A stretch of DNA of 29,372 bases, taken from the NCBI GenBank assembly GCA_964409695.1, contig CAYPDX010000011.1, forward strand, positions 1 to 29,372, read 5' to 3'. The first letter of the stretch is position 1. Each line of letters starts with the position of its first letter. Below the pieces are notes generated by a model. The model saw only the letters and a program-made list of their open reading frames with translations. It did not search any database and was not told where the DNA came from. The stretch is from JABDAD01 sp964409695 (lineage in GTDB: Bacteria; Pseudomonadota; Alphaproteobacteria; Rickettsiales; Rickettsiaceae). This document shows, piece after piece, positions 8,944 through 16,812 of this stretch. The translations under genes and the position numbers were made by a program.

Positions 8944-8955
8944 TCATTTGAATTA

Positions 8956-8972
8956 GGGGCCACTTGGGCCCC
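8956..8972 (-). terminator. GC-only hairpin between foldase and MFS genes
   Basis: GGGGCC (8956-8961), loop ACTTG and GGCCCC (8967-8972) form a perfect six-pair stem of pure GC in very AT-rich surroundings. It lies 3' of the foldase stop codon. No long T tract follows on the minus strand, so it may act as a weak terminator, an attenuator before the MFS gene or a 3'-end stabiliser. Confidence 0.45.
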
Positions 8973-8985
8973 ATTATGTGTTTGC

Positions 8986-9855
8986 TTATAGCATTATTTT
9001 TAGATTAGATTTCTTATCAAGTTCCTTCATATATTCTTCAAAAACTTCTCTGCTTAGCTTTCCTTGAATAGTAGGTTTTGCTTCTTCTAGAGTTGGAACC
9101 TTCATAGGTCTTTTATCTTCAACCTTGATGACGTGCCATCCAAATTGCGATTTTACAGGATCTGAAATTTGTCCTTTAGCCATTGAAAATGCTTTGTTTT
9201 CAAATTCAGGAACTAACTGTCCTTTTGTAAAATAACCAAGTTCACCGCCATTAGCTTTGCTTCCTTCGTCAGAAGAATATTCTTTTGCAAGATCAGCAAA
9301 TTTAGCGCCTTTATTTAATTTTGATTTAACTTCTTTTGCGATTTCTTCTTTTTCTACTAAAATATGGCTTGCTTTAACTTCTTCTTTTCCAGCGAGTTCT
9401 TTTTTCATTTTTTCATATTCAGCGGCAATTAATGCATCTGTGACTTTACTTTTGATTTTATTTTCAACAAATAATTGTTGTGCGATTTGTGTTTTTGCTT
9501 GAGAAAGTTTAGTTTTAAATTCTTCTGAATCTTCAATTTTACTAGCAGCTATTTCTTTCTCAACTAATTTAGAATGAACATAACCTTTAACAACATTCTC
9601 TTGCATAGATTTATCTAAATCTTGAAAACCTTTACCTTTCATAGTCGGTTGGTTATCAAAGATTTCTTTTAGATCCTTCATAATATCTTTTACAGTAACT
9701 TTATTACCGTTATATTCGGCTACAACAGAAGAGTCTGTCAATTTTACTGTAGCTTCCTTAGTTACTGATGACTCAGTTTTTATATTATCTGCAGCATAAG
9801 CCATTGTAGAAATTAAACTTGTTGTTAGTAAGGCAATTTTCAATAAATTTTTCAT
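8986..9855 (-). CDS. plp: Parvulin-type peptidyl-prolyl isomerase (periplasmic foldase)
   Basis: 289 residues. It catalyses prolyl cis-trans isomerisation to help exported proteins fold in the periplasm. A signal peptide covers residues 1-21 or so (MKNLLKIALL... with AYA before the cut). A helical SurA/PrsA-like N-terminal region follows (about 40-155). One rotamase domain lies at about 158-249, with VKASHILV, FADLAKEYSSD, GGELGYF, LVPEFENKAF and FGWHVIKV, all typical parvulin blocks. The start is supported by AAGGAT eight bases upstream of the ATG. It is divergent from secA across 222 bp. A foldase next to the Sec motor is a sensible pairing and this neighbourhood recurs in alphaproteobacteria. 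plp is the name used for rickettsial homologues. Confidence 0.92.
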   Translation of the reverse strand: MKNLLKIALLTTSLISTMAYAADNIKTESSVTKEATVKLTDSSVVAEYNGNKVTVKDIMKDLKEIFDNQPTMKGKGFQDLDKSMQENVVKGYVHSKLVEKEIAASKIEDSEEFKTKLSQAKTQIAQQLFVENKIKSKVTDALIAAEYEKMKKELAGKEEVKASHILVEKEEIAKEVKSKLNKGAKFADLAKEYSSDEGSKANGGELGYFTKGQLVPEFENKAFSMAKGQISDPVKSQFGWHVIKVEDKRPMKVPTLEEAKPTIQGKLSREVFEEYMKELDKKSNLKIML

Positions 9856-10077
9856 GTTAATCCTTATTTAGATGTGTCTGTTTAGCTTGTAGTTTTGCTT
9901 TTATACCTTTTTTTTCAAGGAAGTAAATTCAAAATAACATTGAATTTAAAAAGCAATAACACTGTAACTTATATTTTTTAGAAGTAAATCCTGAGTTCGT
10001 CAAGCTAATAATATGTTGCTTAAAGTGCCTGTTTTAAATATGTTATGTTTGTTGTTTAAAAATCATATAAAAATAAA
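9856..10077. promoter_or_regulatory. Divergent promoter region, foldase / secA
   Basis: This 222-bp stretch lies between two genes that point away from each other. For secA, TTGCTT at 10016-10021 and TATGTT at 10039-10044 have a 17-base spacer and sit about 34 bases before the ATG. For the foldase, a minus-strand TATAAA (9905-9900) could be a -10, but no good -35 is spaced correctly. No riboswitch-like or SecM-like leader was recognised. Confidence 0.5.
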
Positions 10078-12810
10078 ATGTTGAGATTGTTTACTAGAAT
10101 ATTTGGCACGGCCAATGATAGAATAATTAAGAAATTACAAAGTGAAGTAGCTCAGATAAATGCGTTAAGTGAAAGCGTGGAAATATTATCGGACTCTGAA
10201 CTCGCCGCAAAAACCGTTGAATTTAAAGAATTACTAAGCGCTGGCAAAACTTTAGATGACATATGTTATGAAGCATTTGCTGTAGTTAGAGAGGCCGCTA
10301 AAAGGTCTTTGGGTCAGCGTCATTATGATGTTCAAATTATAGGTGGTTTAATACTTCATAGAGGTGATATAACGGAAATGAGAACGGGTGAGGGTAAAAC
10401 TTTAGTTTCAACTCTTGCTGCTTACCTTAATGCTCTTGAAGGAAAGGGAGTTCACGTAGTTACAACAAATGATTATTTAGCAAGTAGAGATGCTGAGTGG
10501 ATGGGGAAAGTCTTTAGGTTCCTTGGGCTTAGTGTGGGTTGTATTGTTAGTGGAATTTCAGACCAGGAAAGGAAAGAAGCCTACCAAGCAGATATTACTT
10601 ATGCGACCAATAATGAGCTCGGTTTTGATTATCTAAGAGATAATATGAAGCTTAGTAATGATATGAAAGTGCAGCGTGCATTCAATTACGCAATTATCGA
10701 TGAAGTCGATTCCATCCTTATAGATGAGGCAAGAACTCCTCTTATTATTTCAGGGCCGGTTGATGATAATTCTGATCTGTATAATCTTATAGATAAGGTA
10801 GTTCGTAGACTAGCTAATGATTCTTTTGAAAAAGATGAGAAAACCAAAACAATAAATCTTACCGAAGAAGGTATTAATAGAGCCGAGGAAATGCTTTTAA
10901 ACCTAACTTTAATTGCTCCAGACACAGGTTTATTTGATTTCGAAAATATGCGTTTGGTACATTATATAAATCAAGCTCTAAGAGCTCAGCACCTATTTTC
11001 TAAAGATGTTGATTATATTGTTAAAGACGACAAAGTAATGATTATTGATGAATTTACTGGTAGAGTTATGGACGGAAGGAGATATTCCGAAGGTCTTCAT
11101 CAAGCATTAGAAGCGAAAGAAAATGTTAAGATTCAAAATGAAAATCAAACACTTGCGTCAATAACTTTCCAAAATTATTTTAGATTATATAAGAAGCTCT
11201 CAGGTATGACTGGTACTGCTATGACAGAGGCAGGTGAGCTTAAAGATATATATAATCTTGAAGTTATTTCTGTCCCAACTCACCATAAATCTCAAAGAAA
11301 TGACTATGATGACGAGATTTATGGATCAAGAGCAGAAAAATATGATGCGATAGTAAAATTAATTACTTCTTGTTACGAGAAAGGCCAGCCAGTTCTTGTT
11401 GGAACTATAAGTATAGAAAAATCAGAAGAAATTTCTGAAGTATTAAATAAACAGAAAGTCCCTCATAATATTCTAAATGCTAAGAACCATGAAAGAGAAG
11501 CTCATGTAATAGCGCAGGCAGGAAGGTATAAAGCTGTTACAATAGCAACAAATATGGCAGGAAGGGGAACTGATATTCAGTTAGGCGGTAATCCTGAAAT
11601 GCTCGTAGAATTACTTGATTCTAATTTATCCGATGAAGAAAGAGCCAGAAGAATTACTGAAATAAAAAAAGTAATTTCAGATGAAAAGGAAAAAGTTGTT
11701 GAAGCTGGCGGACTATACGTAATCGGAACTGAAAGACATGAAAGTAGAAGAATAGATAATCAGCTAAGAGGAAGGAGCGGAAGGCAAGGTGATCCAGGAG
11801 AAACAAAATTCTTCTTGTCTTTAGAAGATGATTTGATGAGAATTTTTGCTTCCGACAGAATTTCTGGAATGCTAAGGGGTCTTGGGCTTAAAGATGGTGA
11901 AGCAATCTATCATCCAATGATAAGTAGATCTCTTGAGAAAGCACAGCAAAAAGTTGAATCTTATAACTATGATATAAGAAAAAATCTTTTGAAATTTGAT
12001 GATGTTATGAATGACCAAAGAAAGGTGATTTATGAACAGAGAAATGATATAATGGTAGCAAAAGATTTAACACCAACAATTATGGACCTTGCCAATCAGC
12101 TTATAGGCAGAGTTGTTGTAAAATTTATACCACCTGAATCATTCAGAGAAAGTTGGGACTTAGAAAAATTAGATTTTGAAATTAATAGAGTATTTGCTAT
12201 TGAATCTGATGTAAAAAAATACAAAACATTAGATGCAAGTCCTGAGGAAATAATTTTAGATATAGACGAGCAATGTCAAAAATTTATTTTAGATAAGCAA
12301 GAAAAATACACTAATAAAATCTTTAACCACGCTCTAAGATATATATTTTTAACAACTTTAGATCAAGTTTGGAAAGATCATTTACATACTCTAGATCACT
12401 TGAGACAAGGTATTTCACTCAGAGCCTACGGACAAAAAGATCCTCTTAATGAATATAAAAGAGAGGCTTTCCACTTATTCGATCAAATGTTAGATAGTTT
12501 TACAGAGCAAGTTGTTTTGAACTCATTCCAATTCCAGATAGATGTTCAACAAACAGATATAGATAGGTTTTCTAAACAGCAACGTTCTAAGCAAAAAACT
12601 TTTGAAACACGAGAAGATCCAGCTTTTGCAAAATTTAATAGTGATGGTGCGAGTATAGAGACAAGTCTAAAGCAAGTAAGGGCACATGTTCCAGAAAGTT
12701 TAAGGGATAAAAATGATCCATCAACTTGGGGAAAAATTTCTAGAAATGAGAATTGTCCTTGCTTATCAGGCAAAAAGTACAAGCATTGCCATGGTAAAAC
12801 AGATTCTTAG
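10078..12810 (+). CDS. secA: Preprotein translocase ATPase SecA
   Basis: 910 residues, the usual length. SecA drives unfolded preproteins through SecYEG with ATP. Nucleotide-binding fold 1 has Walker A GEGKT (104-108) and the DEVD box (208-211), followed by the preprotein cross-linking domain. NBF2 holds ATNMAGRGTDIQLGGNP and RRIDNQLRGRSGRQGDPG. The helical scaffold and wing domains follow. The C-terminal SEC-C zinc tail is intact, with C893, C895, C904 and H905, the SecB- and lipid-binding element. The TAG stop is followed at once by a long palindromic repeat that also follows the rluB-like gene. Promoter boxes precede the gene. Confidence 0.98.
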   Translation: MLRLFTRIFGTANDRIIKKLQSEVAQINALSESVEILSDSELAAKTVEFKELLSAGKTLDDICYEAFAVVREAAKRSLGQRHYDVQIIGGLILHRGDITEMRTGEGKTLVSTLAAYLNALEGKGVHVVTTNDYLASRDAEWMGKVFRFLGLSVGCIVSGISDQERKEAYQADITYATNNELGFDYLRDNMKLSNDMKVQRAFNYAIIDEVDSILIDEARTPLIISGPVDDNSDLYNLIDKVVRRLANDSFEKDEKTKTINLTEEGINRAEEMLLNLTLIAPDTGLFDFENMRLVHYINQALRAQHLFSKDVDYIVKDDKVMIIDEFTGRVMDGRRYSEGLHQALEAKENVKIQNENQTLASITFQNYFRLYKKLSGMTGTAMTEAGELKDIYNLEVISVPTHHKSQRNDYDDEIYGSRAEKYDAIVKLITSCYEKGQPVLVGTISIEKSEEISEVLNKQKVPHNILNAKNHEREAHVIAQAGRYKAVTIATNMAGRGTDIQLGGNPEMLVELLDSNLSDEERARRITEIKKVISDEKEKVVEAGGLYVIGTERHESRRIDNQLRGRSGRQGDPGETKFFLSLEDDLMRIFASDRISGMLRGLGLKDGEAIYHPMISRSLEKAQQKVESYNYDIRKNLLKFDDVMNDQRKVIYEQRNDIMVAKDLTPTIMDLANQLIGRVVVKFIPPESFRESWDLEKLDFEINRVFAIESDVKKYKTLDASPEEIILDIDEQCQKFILDKQEKYTNKIFNHALRYIFLTTLDQVWKDHLHTLDHLRQGISLRAYGQKDPLNEYKREAFHLFDQMLDSFTEQVVLNSFQFQIDVQQTDIDRFSKQQRSKQKTFETREDPAFAKFNSDGASIETSLKQVRAHVPESLRDKNDPSTWGKISRNENCPCLSGKKYKHCHGKTDS

Positions 12811-12930
12811 CTTCCAAGCTCTGAAATTGAGTTTCTAGAAGGGATTACTGCGAGATCGAAAGATGCTCACTTATGAAGAATAAGCTGCGCTCTTTTGACT
12901 CTTGAATCGCATCTAGAAACTCAAACTTGG
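12811..12930. repeat. Long-hairpin intergenic repeat, copy 1
   Basis: The element starts at the base after the secA TAG. Bases 12811-12910 match 14443-14542 without gaps at 92 of 100 positions. The ends pair: CCAAG (12814-12818) with CTTGG (12926-12930), and GAGTTTCTAGA (12829-12839) with TCTAGAAACTC (12912-12922). Inside, TGCGA pairs with TCGCA, GAAAGA with TCTTTT (one G-T) and CTTAT with ATAAG, so nearly the whole element can fold as one stem. It has no reading frame of note. It could be a MITE-like or REP-like mobile palindrome or a 3'-end element. Confidence 0.85.
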
Positions 12931-12999
12931 TGTGATACTACTAAATCCATAGCTAAGAATCTGTTTTACTTCATTATTTAACTTCTCTAGGAAACCACT

Positions 13000-13749
13000 A
13001 TGAAAAAACCTATTATTGGTATAACTCTCGATTATATAAATGATTTAGATCCGGCTAAATATTCGGATTTTCCTTGGTACGCTCTTAGACAGCATTATTC
13101 AAAAGTAATAATTGACTACGGCGGGGTCCCAATTTTTCTTCCATTTGAATCATATAACACTAATCTTGATAATATTTTAGATATAATAGATGGTTTACTT
13201 ATTCCTGGTGGGGATATGGATGTTCCTCCTTCAATGTACAATGAGGAGATTTTATATGATACAATACCATGCCTTGAGAGATGTAAAAATGAAAAACTAT
13301 TGATAATGGAATCTTTAAATAGAAATTTGCCTATATTAGCCATTTGTCATGGTATGCAGTTATTAAATGTGTCTCTTGGGGGAACATTGTATCAAAACAT
13401 CAAGGAACAAATTCCTCATTCTATTAACCATAAACAAAGAATTCCAAAAACAAATCCTCATCATAAAATTAAATTAGCTAGTAATAGCTTGCTTCAAAAG
13501 TTAGTTGGAGAAAAATCAGAATTTCCTGTAAATTCATATCATAGGCAGTCTGTGAAAGATTTTGGCAAAAATCTTGTTGCGTCAGCAATTTGTGTAGAGG
13601 ATGGGGTAATAGAAGCTATTGAATCCACAAAACATGATTTTGTTATTGGGATAGAGTGGCACCCAGAAATTGAGGCTAGTAAAGAAATAGATTCTGCAAT
13701 ATTCACAAATTTTGTAACTGCAGCTATAAATTATCAAAAATCAAAATAA
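13000..13749 (+). CDS. Class I glutamine amidotransferase-like hydrolase (peptidase C26, PuuD-like)
   Basis: 249 residues. The family cleaves gamma-glutamyl bonds; the named member PuuD hydrolyses gamma-glutamyl-GABA. The triad is visible: C116 in AICHGMQLLN, H221 and E223 in GIEWHPE. Other family blocks are the start PIIGITL, LLIPGGDMD (about 66-74) and NSYHRQSV (about 178-185). An AGGA ribosome site lies just before the ATG. The pseudouridine synthase gene starts 9 bases after its stop, so the two are probably co-transcribed. No putrescine-pathway genes are nearby, so the real substrate is unknown. Confidence 0.88.
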   Translation: MKKPIIGITLDYINDLDPAKYSDFPWYALRQHYSKVIIDYGGVPIFLPFESYNTNLDNILDIIDGLLIPGGDMDVPPSMYNEEILYDTIPCLERCKNEKLLIMESLNRNLPILAICHGMQLLNVSLGGTLYQNIKEQIPHSINHKQRIPKTNPHHKIKLASNSLLQKLVGEKSEFPVNSYHRQSVKDFGKNLVASAICVEDGVIEAIESTKHDFVIGIEWHPEIEASKEIDSAIFTNFVTAAINYQKSK

Positions 13750-13758
13750 AAGTTTGTA

Positions 13759-14442
13759 ATGGAAAGATTGGCTAAATCTATAAGTTCTCGTGGATATTCA
13801 TCAAGGAGAGATGCAGAAAAGATTATTCAAGAAGGTAGGGTGAAGGTAAATGGTGTTGCCGTATCAGAAATCGTAACATTTGTTGAAGAATCGGATGTTA
13901 TTGAAATAGATAATGTAATTTTAACAATCTCTAAGCCAAGATTATGGATTTACTATAAACCAAGAGGTTTCGTAACAACCCATAAAGATCCGCAGGGAAG
14001 ACCGACAGTTTTCGATAATCTTCCAATTAAAATTCCTCATATTATTTCGGTAGGTAGGCTTGATATTGAAAGTGAGGGGCTGCTGCTACTTACAAATAGT
14101 GGCGAGTTAGCTAGAAAGCTTGAGCTTCCATCTAATAATTATTCAAGGACATATAAAGTGAAAGCTTACGGAAAATTTAATGAAGAATCTTTAAAACTTA
14201 TAGCAAGTGGTCCGGAAATAGATGGTGTGCAATATAGGCCATGTAAAATAAAGCTTACAAAATCTAATATTTCTAATCATTGGTTTGAGATAACTATTTA
14301 TGAAGGAAAAAACAGAGAAATCAGAAGATTATTTGAGCATATTGGCATGGAAATCAATAGATTAATACGTGTTTCGTATTACAAATATATACTAGGAACT
14401 ATGCAGTCAGGGGAAATCTTAGAAGTAAAAGTCGATTTCTAG
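13759..14442 (+). CDS. rluB: RsuA/RluB-family pseudouridine synthase
   Basis: 227 residues. The family converts uridine to pseudouridine in rRNA: RsuA acts on 16S, RluB and RluE/F on 23S. An S4 RNA-binding domain covers residues 1-55 or so (RLAKSISSRGYSSRRDAE). The catalytic domain follows, with WIYYKPRGFVTT, the catalytic D102 in VGRLDIESEGLLLLTN, and the C-terminal GKNREIRRLFEHIGM. In alphaproteobacteria the S4-bearing member is usually the RluB type, hence the symbol, but the target base is not proven. The TAG stop is immediately followed by copy 2 of the long-hairpin repeat. Confidence 0.85.
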   Translation: MERLAKSISSRGYSSRRDAEKIIQEGRVKVNGVAVSEIVTFVEESDVIEIDNVILTISKPRLWIYYKPRGFVTTHKDPQGRPTVFDNLPIKIPHIISVGRLDIESEGLLLLTNSGELARKLELPSNNYSRTYKVKAYGKFNEESLKLIASGPEIDGVQYRPCKIKLTKSNISNHWFEITIYEGKNREIRRLFEHIGMEINRLIRVSYYKYILGTMQSGEILEVKVDF

Positions 14443-14570
14443 CTTCCAAGCTCTGAAATTGAGTTTTTAGAGGATATTTCTGCGAGATCGAAAGATGCTC
14501 ACTTATGAAGAATAAGCTGTGCTCTTTCTACTCTTGAATCGCATCTATAAATCTCAATTTGAGAGCTTGG
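14443..14570. repeat. Long-hairpin intergenic repeat, copy 2
   Basis: This copy starts at the base after the TAG of the rluB-like gene and resembles the repeat after secA (92 of the first 100 bases identical). Its terminal arms are better preserved than in copy 1: about 26 bases from 14446 pair with 14544-14570 with few mismatches. In both copies the similarity may extend back through the stop codon, as GATT, two pyrimidines, then TAG. It lies at the convergent rluB / rpoH junction. Confidence 0.85.
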
Positions 14571-14775
14571 TGTTGTCTTTGCGTTATTTGTTCGTCAAAA
14601 GGACTCGTCATCCTGCACTTAATATTGCATCCACTCTTTTTCTTAACAAATAATCAATTTGTCTTTTAAGAAAAAGGGGTGGACCTCGCGTCGTAGCAAT
14701 GGGTAGCGGTATTTTGAGAGTATGCTTAATGAGCGCTGCAGCAACGAAGTTGGAGTAATTTGTAGCATGGTTGAC
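14571..14775. repeat. Composite palindromic element at rluB / rpoH convergence
   Basis: CTCGTCATCCTGCACTT at 14604-14620 is the 17-base head also found beside murJ. A nested hairpin follows: TCCAC (14630-14634) with GTGGA (14679-14683), CTTTTTCTTA (14636-14645) with TAAGAAAAAG (14667-14676), and ACAAAT (14646-14651) with ATTTGT (14657-14662). From 14684 to 14770 the DNA is GC-richer than its surroundings and without a significant ORF; only one copy is seen here. A small stem, TGACTC with GAGTCA, spans the rpoH stop. The hairpin may end transcription from both sides. Confidence 0.75.
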
Positions 14776-15660
14776 TCAAGCTTGAACGCGAGTCATGACA
14801 GATTGTTGAATTTTTTCGAAAGCTCTATTCTCTATTTGCCTTACTCTTTCTTTTGATACTAGAAGTTTTTGGCTTAATTCATCAAGAGTTGCTGGTACTT
14901 CTTTTAACCTTCTTTCTTGAATAATAAAGAGCTCCCTCTCGTTAAGTTCTTTAAGTGCTCCTAGTAAAAGCTCTCTTCTCATCTGGCCTTCCTCTTTGAA
15001 AGCTAGTATGATTTCTTGTGAAGGTCTTGTTTCAGGTATGAATTCCATTAATTCAGCGTTCGATTCATCTGCTCCAGAGGGGACGTTGAGTGATACATCT
15101 GAGTGAGATAATCTCCTATCCATTTCTACTACTTCAGACCGTGTTACCCCAAGTGAGGCTGCTATCTCTTTGTAATCATCATCATTAATATCTCTGGATT
15201 TAGAATTTCTAATTTTATTCTTTATTTTTCCAAGGCTAAAAAATAATTTTTTCTGAGCCGCTGTTGTGCCAATCTTTACTAAGGACCAAGATTTTAAAAT
15301 ATATTCTTGAATAGAAGCTTTAATCCACCACATTGCATATGTTGAAAGTCTATTTCCTAAATCAGGATTGAATTTTTTTACAGCATGCATAAGGCCCAAA
15401 TTACCTTCAGAGATTAGTTCTGTAGATTGGAGTCCGTAGTTTTTGTATGAAAGTGCAATTTTTGCAACTAATTTTAAATGACTTGTTACTAATTTTTGAG
15501 CTGCATTTATGTCATGATTCTCTAAATAGTTTTTAGCAAGCATGTATTCTTCTTCCTGAGAAAGAGAAGGGAAACTATTGATCTCCTTAAGATATCTATG
15601 GAGACCATTGTCTTTAGATATAGAGGGTAAGTTTTTTTCTTCTATCTCAGTTTGTTCCAT
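14776..15660 (-). CDS. rpoH: Heat-shock sigma factor RpoH (sigma-32)
   Basis: 294 residues, typical for RpoH. It directs RNA polymerase to heat-shock promoters. Region 2 is clear (LKLVAKIALSY, LISEGNLGLMHAVKKFNPD, RLSTYAMWWIKASIQEYIL at about 63-122). The RpoH box, specific to this class, follows at 135-145 (AQKKLFFSLGK). Region 4 is at about 232-290, with a helix-turn-helix in TLDELSQKLLVSKERVRQIENRA. Its ATG lies 2 bases after the greA stop, so greA-rpoH is very likely one transcript. The probable target clpB lies in this window. Confidence 0.96.
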   Translation of the reverse strand: MEQTEIEEKNLPSISKDNGLHRYLKEINSFPSLSQEEEYMLAKNYLENHDINAAQKLVTSHLKLVAKIALSYKNYGLQSTELISEGNLGLMHAVKKFNPDLGNRLSTYAMWWIKASIQEYILKSWSLVKIGTTAAQKKLFFSLGKIKNKIRNSKSRDINDDDYKEIAASLGVTRSEVVEMDRRLSHSDVSLNVPSGADESNAELMEFIPETRPSQEIILAFKEEGQMRRELLLGALKELNERELFIIQERRLKEVPATLDELSQKLLVSKERVRQIENRAFEKIQQSVMTRVQA

Positions 15661-15662
15661 TG

Positions 15663-16148
15663 TTAAATCTCAAAACTTGTATAGCTTACTTTAAGAATCT
15701 CGAATGATTTAGTGCTTTTTGGAGTTATTACTTCAATAATATCTCCAGATTGTTTGCCTATCATTGCTCTTGCTAGTGGTGAAGTTATTGATATAAGCTT
15801 CTTGTTCATATTAGCTTCATATTCACCAACTATATGATATGTGTGTTCTTCTTCAGTTTCATCGTCAATTAGATGAACTGTTGCTCCAAACTTAACCGTA
15901 TTACCAGATAATTTTAGTTGATCTATTACTTCTGCTCTAGCTGCTTTGTCTTCTAGGTCTAATATTCTACCTTCTGTAAAGCTTTGCTTTTCACGTGCAG
16001 CATGGTATTCGGCATTCTCTGATAGATCACCAAATTCTCTAGCTCTTGCAATATCGCTAATAATTTGAGGCCTCTCAACGCTTTTTAAATGTTTAATTTC
16101 AGTTTTAAGTCTTTCAAAGCCATGTGTTGTAATTGGAAATTTACTCAT
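15663..16148 (-). CDS. greA: Transcription elongation factor GreA
   Basis: 161 residues. GreA rescues backtracked RNA polymerase by stimulating transcript cleavage through the secondary channel. The N-terminal coiled coil (about 1-75) carries the tip residues D41 and E44 in GDLSENAEYHAAREKQ, at the same positions as in E. coli. The C-terminal FKBP-like domain has SPLARAMIGKQSGD. A frame with an earlier ATG at 16244 exists, but the ATG at 16148 gives the normal N-terminus (MSKFPITTHGFERL) and leaves room for the promoter. It is followed 2 bases later by rpoH. Confidence 0.96.
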   Translation of the reverse strand: MSKFPITTHGFERLKTEIKHLKSVERPQIISDIARAREFGDLSENAEYHAAREKQSFTEGRILDLEDKAARAEVIDQLKLSGNTVKFGATVHLIDDETEEEHTYHIVGEYEANMNKKLISITSPLARAMIGKQSGDIIEVITPKSTKSFEILKVSYTSFEI

Positions 16149-16158
16149 CAATATATTC

Positions 16159-16207
16159 TTGTTAAAATCTTGTTTTGTAATATAGTCGTAAACATAAAAA
16201 AAGTCAA
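16159..16207. promoter_or_regulatory. Overlapping divergent promoters, greA-rpoH / dnaG-rpoD units
   Basis: On the minus strand TTGACT (16207-16202), a 17-base spacer and TATATT (16184-16179) give a strong greA promoter. On the plus strand TTGTTA (16159-16164), a 16-base spacer and TATAGT (16181-16186) fit the gene at 16213. The two -10 boxes share bases 16181-16184, so polymerases could not open both at once. Confidence 0.55.
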
Positions 16208-16212
16208 TTTCT

Positions 16213-16809
16213 ATGGTTAATTTGAATTTCGAGAAAAGCCGCAAATCGTTTCACATTATGGCATTGCTATGCCCTATAATATATTATTTTATTCCAAAGT
16301 CATATGCGGTTGCGATAATCTCTTTAGTAGCACTTTTCGTTGTTTATGTAGATACATATAGGCACAGTAATTCATTTATTCAACGTTGGACATTGTTTTT
16401 TCTTAAAAATATTATGAGAAAGGATGAGCTTGAGACGAAAAAATTAGGCGGTTCTAGTTGGATGTTCCTGGGGATGGCTGTTAGTTGTATATTATTTTCT
16501 AAAATTATTGTAATTTTCTCTTGGGTAGTACTTTGCTTATGTGATTCAGCAGCTGCGATAGTTGGCACGGCAATAGGTAATACGGAGATAATTAAAGGCA
16601 AAACTTTTGAAGGAAGTTTAACATTTTTTGTTTTAACATTCATTCTAGGCATAGTTTATCACACTATTTTTCTTAATAGTTTTACATTCTATGGATTACT
16701 TTTTGCTTCTTTAGGTGCAACTTATGCTGAGCTTTATTCAAAAAAATATGGTTTAGACGATAATTTTACAATACCTCTTGCTGTATGTTTCTTCCTGAGT
16801 TTAATATAA
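16213..16809 (+). CDS. DGK1/VTE5/SEC59-like membrane lipid or polyprenol kinase
   Basis: 198 residues with about six hydrophobic segments, an inner-membrane protein. The N-terminus has the family motif SRKSFH (9-14). The active-site block lies at about 108-135: CLCDSAAAIVG with D111, a GTAIG glycine pair, then KGKTFEGS with E133-G134-S135. This arrangement is that of the CTP-dependent diacylglycerol, dolichol and phytol kinases, which resemble CDP-diacylglycerol synthase and are often annotated so. The substrate in bacteria is not established. It starts the dnaG-rpoD transcript, ending 3 bases before dnaG. The ATG has no clear ribosome site but sits about 27 bases after the predicted -10. Confidence 0.75.
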   Translation: MVNLNFEKSRKSFHIMALLCPIIYYFIPKSYAVAIISLVALFVVYVDTYRHSNSFIQRWTLFFLKNIMRKDELETKKLGGSSWMFLGMAVSCILFSKIIVIFSWVVLCLCDSAAAIVGTAIGNTEIIKGKTFEGSLTFFVLTFILGIVYHTIFLNSFTFYGLLFASLGATYAELYSKKYGLDDNFTIPLAVCFFLSLI

Positions 16810-16812
16810 TAT

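Noticed and set aside
12811..14570. CRISPR-like repeat pair
   Set aside because: There are only two copies, 1.6 kb apart with genes between, and each is a long hairpin rather than a repeat-spacer unit.
14684..14770. Short minus-strand peptide (MLQITPTSLLQ...) in the rluB / rpoH gap
   Set aside because: It has about 42 codons, no ribosome site, and runs into the palindrome; it is more likely repeat DNA.
16149..16244. Longer GreA starting at 16244
   Set aside because: The extra 32 residues are not part of GreA, would overlap the divergent kinase-like gene, and would cover the promoter.
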